64,000 bases of DNA, taken from assembly GCF_964355755.1 (NCBI RefSeq), contig NC_092672.1:5766001-5830000 (forward strand), written 5' to 3'. The translations under genes and the position numbers were made by a program. The notes beneath the pieces were generated by a model that saw nothing but the letters and a program-made list of their open reading frames with translations, was not told the origin of the DNA and did no database searches. The DNA is from Antedon mediterranea. Taxonomy: Eukaryota > Echinodermata > Crinoidea > Comatulida > Antedonidae. Below, in pieces: positions 61,577-64,000 of the stretch; positions within the stretch are counted from its first letter, which is position 1; the number at the start of each line of letters is the position of its first letter.

Positions 61577-63849
61577 CTAGAAAAGACAGTGAAATATTAA
61601 AATTGAAACAAATTCTTAAACAAACATTGCACCACCAGAAAGTACAATAGCCACTAACAGTAGAACCTTTTTTTGGGACATCCATATTCATAAATGAGGA
61701 GGAAATATTTTAACACTACAGCTATTCAGGAAACACCCCTGTTAAGCGTGGTTTCCACAAGCGACGCAACCTACACAACATAAGACAATGCCCTTCCAAT
61801 AATTGTGTTTGCCCCGTCTGTGCGAAATCAAACCGGACTAGTTCCGCATCAACAGTAGTTGCCAGACTTTTGACTTGGTATTTGGCTATGTGTTGTACTA
61901 TGTTTTCCAGTGTTCTTGCCTTCCGTTGTCGCAGGAAATCAAACTGTTTTGATTTCCCGCAGCGATGTTTGTAGCACTGTTGCGTCGCTGGTTCCCACTT
62001 GTGATTATGCAACGTCTCTGTATTGCGTTCTAGTGGTAACCACGCTTATAGAGGAAACTTTGTTGGGTCCTAACGGTGTCATTAATAATGATTCAAATTT
62101 ATCTAAAGCTCTGTCTACACTATCAAACTAGTTTGACACAAAAAAGTGTACCCAAATATGGTAGTGATATTCCCAAATATGGTATGACATCATCATGTCC
62201 ATATATGGGCACATCACATTTTTTTGGTCACATAAAGTTTGATAGTGTAGACAGATCTTAAGACAGCCTCATATATTTAGATTTTATGGGTGCATGAATA
62301 TACTTTAATACCTTGATGGACTACTTGAACTTGCTATGTATTTACCAACACCTGATCGATATACTACTGGTTTATCTGATGTCTTACTAACAGGTTTGGA
62401 AGGTCCTGCCGCCATTTTGGCAGCTTCGTCGTCTTTTACTTGTTGCCTGTCATTTGCCAACTGTGAATAAATGTGATTTTACAATTACTATCAATATCAG
62501 TAGACACAACAATGATTACATTTTACAATTACTATCAATATCAGTAGACACAACAATGATTACATTTTACAATTACTATCAATATCAGTAGACACAACAA
62601 TGATTACATTTTACAATTACTATCAATATCAGTAGACACAAAAATGATTACATTTTACAATTACTATCAATATCAGTAGACACAACAATGATTACATTTT
62701 ACAATTACTATCAATATCAGTAGACACAACAATTATTACATTTTACAATTACTATCAATATCAGTAGACACAAAAATGATTACATTTTACAATTACTATC
62801 AATATCAGTAGACACAACAATGATTACATTTTACAATTGCTATCAATATCAGTAGACCCAACAATGATTACATTTTACAATTACTATCAATATCAGTAGA
62901 CCCAACAATGATTACATTTTACAATTACTATCAATATCAGTAGACACAACAATGATTACATTTTACAATTGCTATCAATATAAGTAGACCCAACAATGAT
63001 TACATTTTACAATTACTATCAATATCAGTAGACACAACAATGATTACATTTTACAATTACTATCAATATCAGTAGACCCAACAATGATTACATTTTACAA
63101 TTACTATCAATATCAGTAGACACAACAATGATTACATTTTACAATTACTATCAATATCAGTAGACACAACAATGATTACATTTTACAATTACTATCAATA
63201 TCAGTAGACACAACAATTATTACATTTTACAATTACTATCAATATCAGTAGACACAACAATGATTACATTTTACAATTACTATCAATATCAGTAGACACA
63301 ACAATGATTACATTTTACAATTACTATCAATATCAGTAGACACAACAATTATTACATTTTACAATTACTATCAATATCAGTAGACACAACAATGATTACA
63401 TTTTACAATTACTATCAATATCGTTCGATAGAAACAGGAAAATTGCCTTTTAAACCCCCATAATATAAACAACGTATGCCAAAAACTACCTTATCCAAGC
63501 CTAAGGCTCTGTCTATACTATCAAACTTTATGTGACAAAAATATGTGATGTGGCCACATATGGACACAATGACATCATATCACTACCATATTTGGGCACA
63601 TCCCACTTTTTGATAGTGTAAACAGAACTTAACACAAAATGTTGCAATGGGCTACTTACTTGTTCATCAGCCTCTTCATAAGGGTTCACAAATACAGAAG
63701 CTTTCACTATTTTAATTTCTTCTTTAGGCCTGTCAGTTTTATCTGTTTCAATTTTCTCCATAGCAGTTAGCGTATCCAAGCCGCCAACTACTCGACCAAA
63801 CACAGTGTGTTTTCCATCAAGATGCCGGCATGATCGGTATGTTAAGAAA
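61480..63849 (-). CDS. PPIL2: PPIL2 (cyclophilin-like U-box peptidyl-prolyl isomerase), C-terminal three exons
   Basis: Minus-strand exons 63849-63660, 62460-62312 and 61576-61480, joined in phase (436 nt, about 144 residues). FLTYRSCRHLDGKHTVFGRV, VGGLDTLTAMEKIETDKTDR, PKEEIKIVKASVFVNPYEEA and the C-terminus SHSLTNFSGW match human PPIL2 (HTVFGRVVGG...TDRPKEEI...VDPYEEADAQ...FGDFSSW). This is the end of the cyclophilin domain plus the tail; the N-terminal U-box and most of the isomerase domain lie right of the window. Known role: nuclear protein with U-box ubiquitin-ligase activity, found in spliceosomes. Likely minus-strand AATAAA at 61247-61242. Confidence 0.95.
61742..62049. mobile_element. 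MITE family 2, copy d (long variant)
   Basis: Left TTAAGCGTGGTTTCCACAAG, right CTAGTGGTAACCACGCTTA. The 308-bp interior carries an extra inner dyad, GCAGGAAATCAAA / TTTGATTTCCCGC. Minus-strand frame here is non-coding by composition. PPIL2 last intron. Confidence 0.75.
62105..62261. mobile_element. MITE family 1, copy 8
   Basis: AAGCTCTGTCTACACTATCA and GTTTGATAGTGTAGACAGAT; ends about 50 bp from the PPIL2 penultimate exon. Confidence 0.92.
62312..62460 (-). CDS. PPIL2: PPIL2 penultimate exon
   Basis: LANDRQQVKDDEAAKMAAGP to YRSGVGKYIASSSSPS; GVGKYI is conserved with human. The donor TCAAG|GTATTA was picked because it alone gives phase 2 for the last exon. Confidence 0.92.
62464..63425. repeat. 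44-bp minisatellite, about 22 copies
   Basis: Unit ATTACATTTTACAATTACTA, TCAATATCAGTAGACACAAC, AATG. Variants (GACCCAAC, AACAATTATT, ATATAAG) recur in several copies in a mixed order. It starts immediately beside the acceptor of the PPIL2 penultimate exon, inside the intron. Confidence 0.97.
63502..63632. mobile_element. MITE family 1, copy 9
   Basis: AAGGCTCTGTCTATACTATC and TTGATAGTGTAAACAGAACT termini; the interior is the shortest type with one CATATTTGGGCACATC unit. Ends about 30 bp from a PPIL2 exon. Confidence 0.9.
63660..63849 (-). CDS. PPIL2: PPIL2 antepenultimate exon (end of cyclophilin domain)
   Basis: Acceptor TATAG at 63850; phase 2 in, 0 out (CAA|GTAAGT). HLDGKHTVFGRVVGGLDTL is the last cyclophilin motif, followed by the PPIL2-specific NPYEEADEQ. 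Confidence 0.95.
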
Positions 63850-63924
63850 CTATATTAAGAATATAGAGTTATCATCTTCTGGTGGTGTGTAAGCAGGAAA
63901 ACTTTACATTACATGTCCAAGACC

Positions 63925-64000
63925 ACAAATCTGGTTCTGGTCTTCTCGGATAAGGACTATAAACCGTAGGTCCAGTGTGCACATCTAGTACAACCCAGTA
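63925..64000 (+). mobile_element. SINE body fragment, same family as 22805
   Basis: TCTCGGATAAGGACTATAAA, CCGTAGGTCCAGTGTGCACA match the body of the SINE at 22920-22970. No tRNA head; cut by the window edge. Confidence 0.7.

Noticed and set aside
61722-62012. A 96-codon minus-strand frame starting MHNHKWEPATQQCYKHRCGK
   Set aside because: It spans a MITE family 2 copy between PPIL2 exons; the Cys/His content comes from the inverted repeat ends.
62464-63425. CRISPR-like array because of regular 44-bp periodicity
   Set aside because: There are no unique spacers; the entire unit is repeated. Eukaryotic minisatellite in an intron.

Overview
This is a eukaryotic, AT-rich, intron-rich chromosome segment from a marine invertebrate deuterostome, most likely an echinoderm. 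The reasons are the vertebrate-like exon structure and protein similarity of its genes, short clusters of the palindromic word TAGGCCTA typical of echinoderm non-coding DNA, and the mix of CR1/L2-type LINEs, tRNA-derived SINEs, a 5S-rRNA-derived SINE3 and many small inverted-repeat transposons. The class within echinoderms cannot be decided from the sequence alone.

Four protein-coding genes were assembled by hand from splice sites, reading phase and remembered family motifs. (1) A GRK2/3-type G-protein-coupled receptor kinase runs on the minus strand from about 38.4 kb past the left edge. Seven exons cover residues 1-185, the N-terminus and RGS-homology domain; the kinase and PH domains lie outside the window. 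(2) A complete KIAA0753/Moonraker (centriolar satellite and ciliogenesis) gene on the minus strand has 13 coding exons from 52285 down to 44124 and encodes 975 residues. (3) A complete CCDC74 gene on the plus strand has 8 coding exons from 55658 to 59408 and encodes 350 residues. (4) The last three exons of PPIL2, a nuclear U-box cyclophilin, lie on the minus strand from 63849 to 61480.

Layout: 1-38.4 kb is almost all GRK introns. Intron 4 alone is 17 kb and holds an almost intact two-ORF LINE (about 6.8-11.6 kb) in antisense orientation. 38.4-44.1 kb is intergenic DNA with several foldback elements. 44.1-52.3 kb is KIAA0753. 52.3-55.6 kb is a divergent promoter region containing a 756-bp element with 41-bp perfect inverted repeats and, further on, an RFX-type X-box followed by a TATA box and a probable 5' UTR exon of CCDC74. 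55.6-59.4 kb is CCDC74. 59.4-61.5 kb is the convergent 3' interval shared with PPIL2, which continues to the right edge.

The functional theme of the right half is cilia and centrioles: KIAA0753 and CCDC74 are head to head. The most distinctive repeat features are a nine-copy MITE family found only in introns here, a 53-bp perfect-TIR Harbinger-like MITE, a 1-kb foldback element carrying eight copies of one 17-bp motif, a SINE3, and long minisatellites with 43-, 44- and 57-bp units. I found no prokaryotic-type system, CRISPR array or operon.
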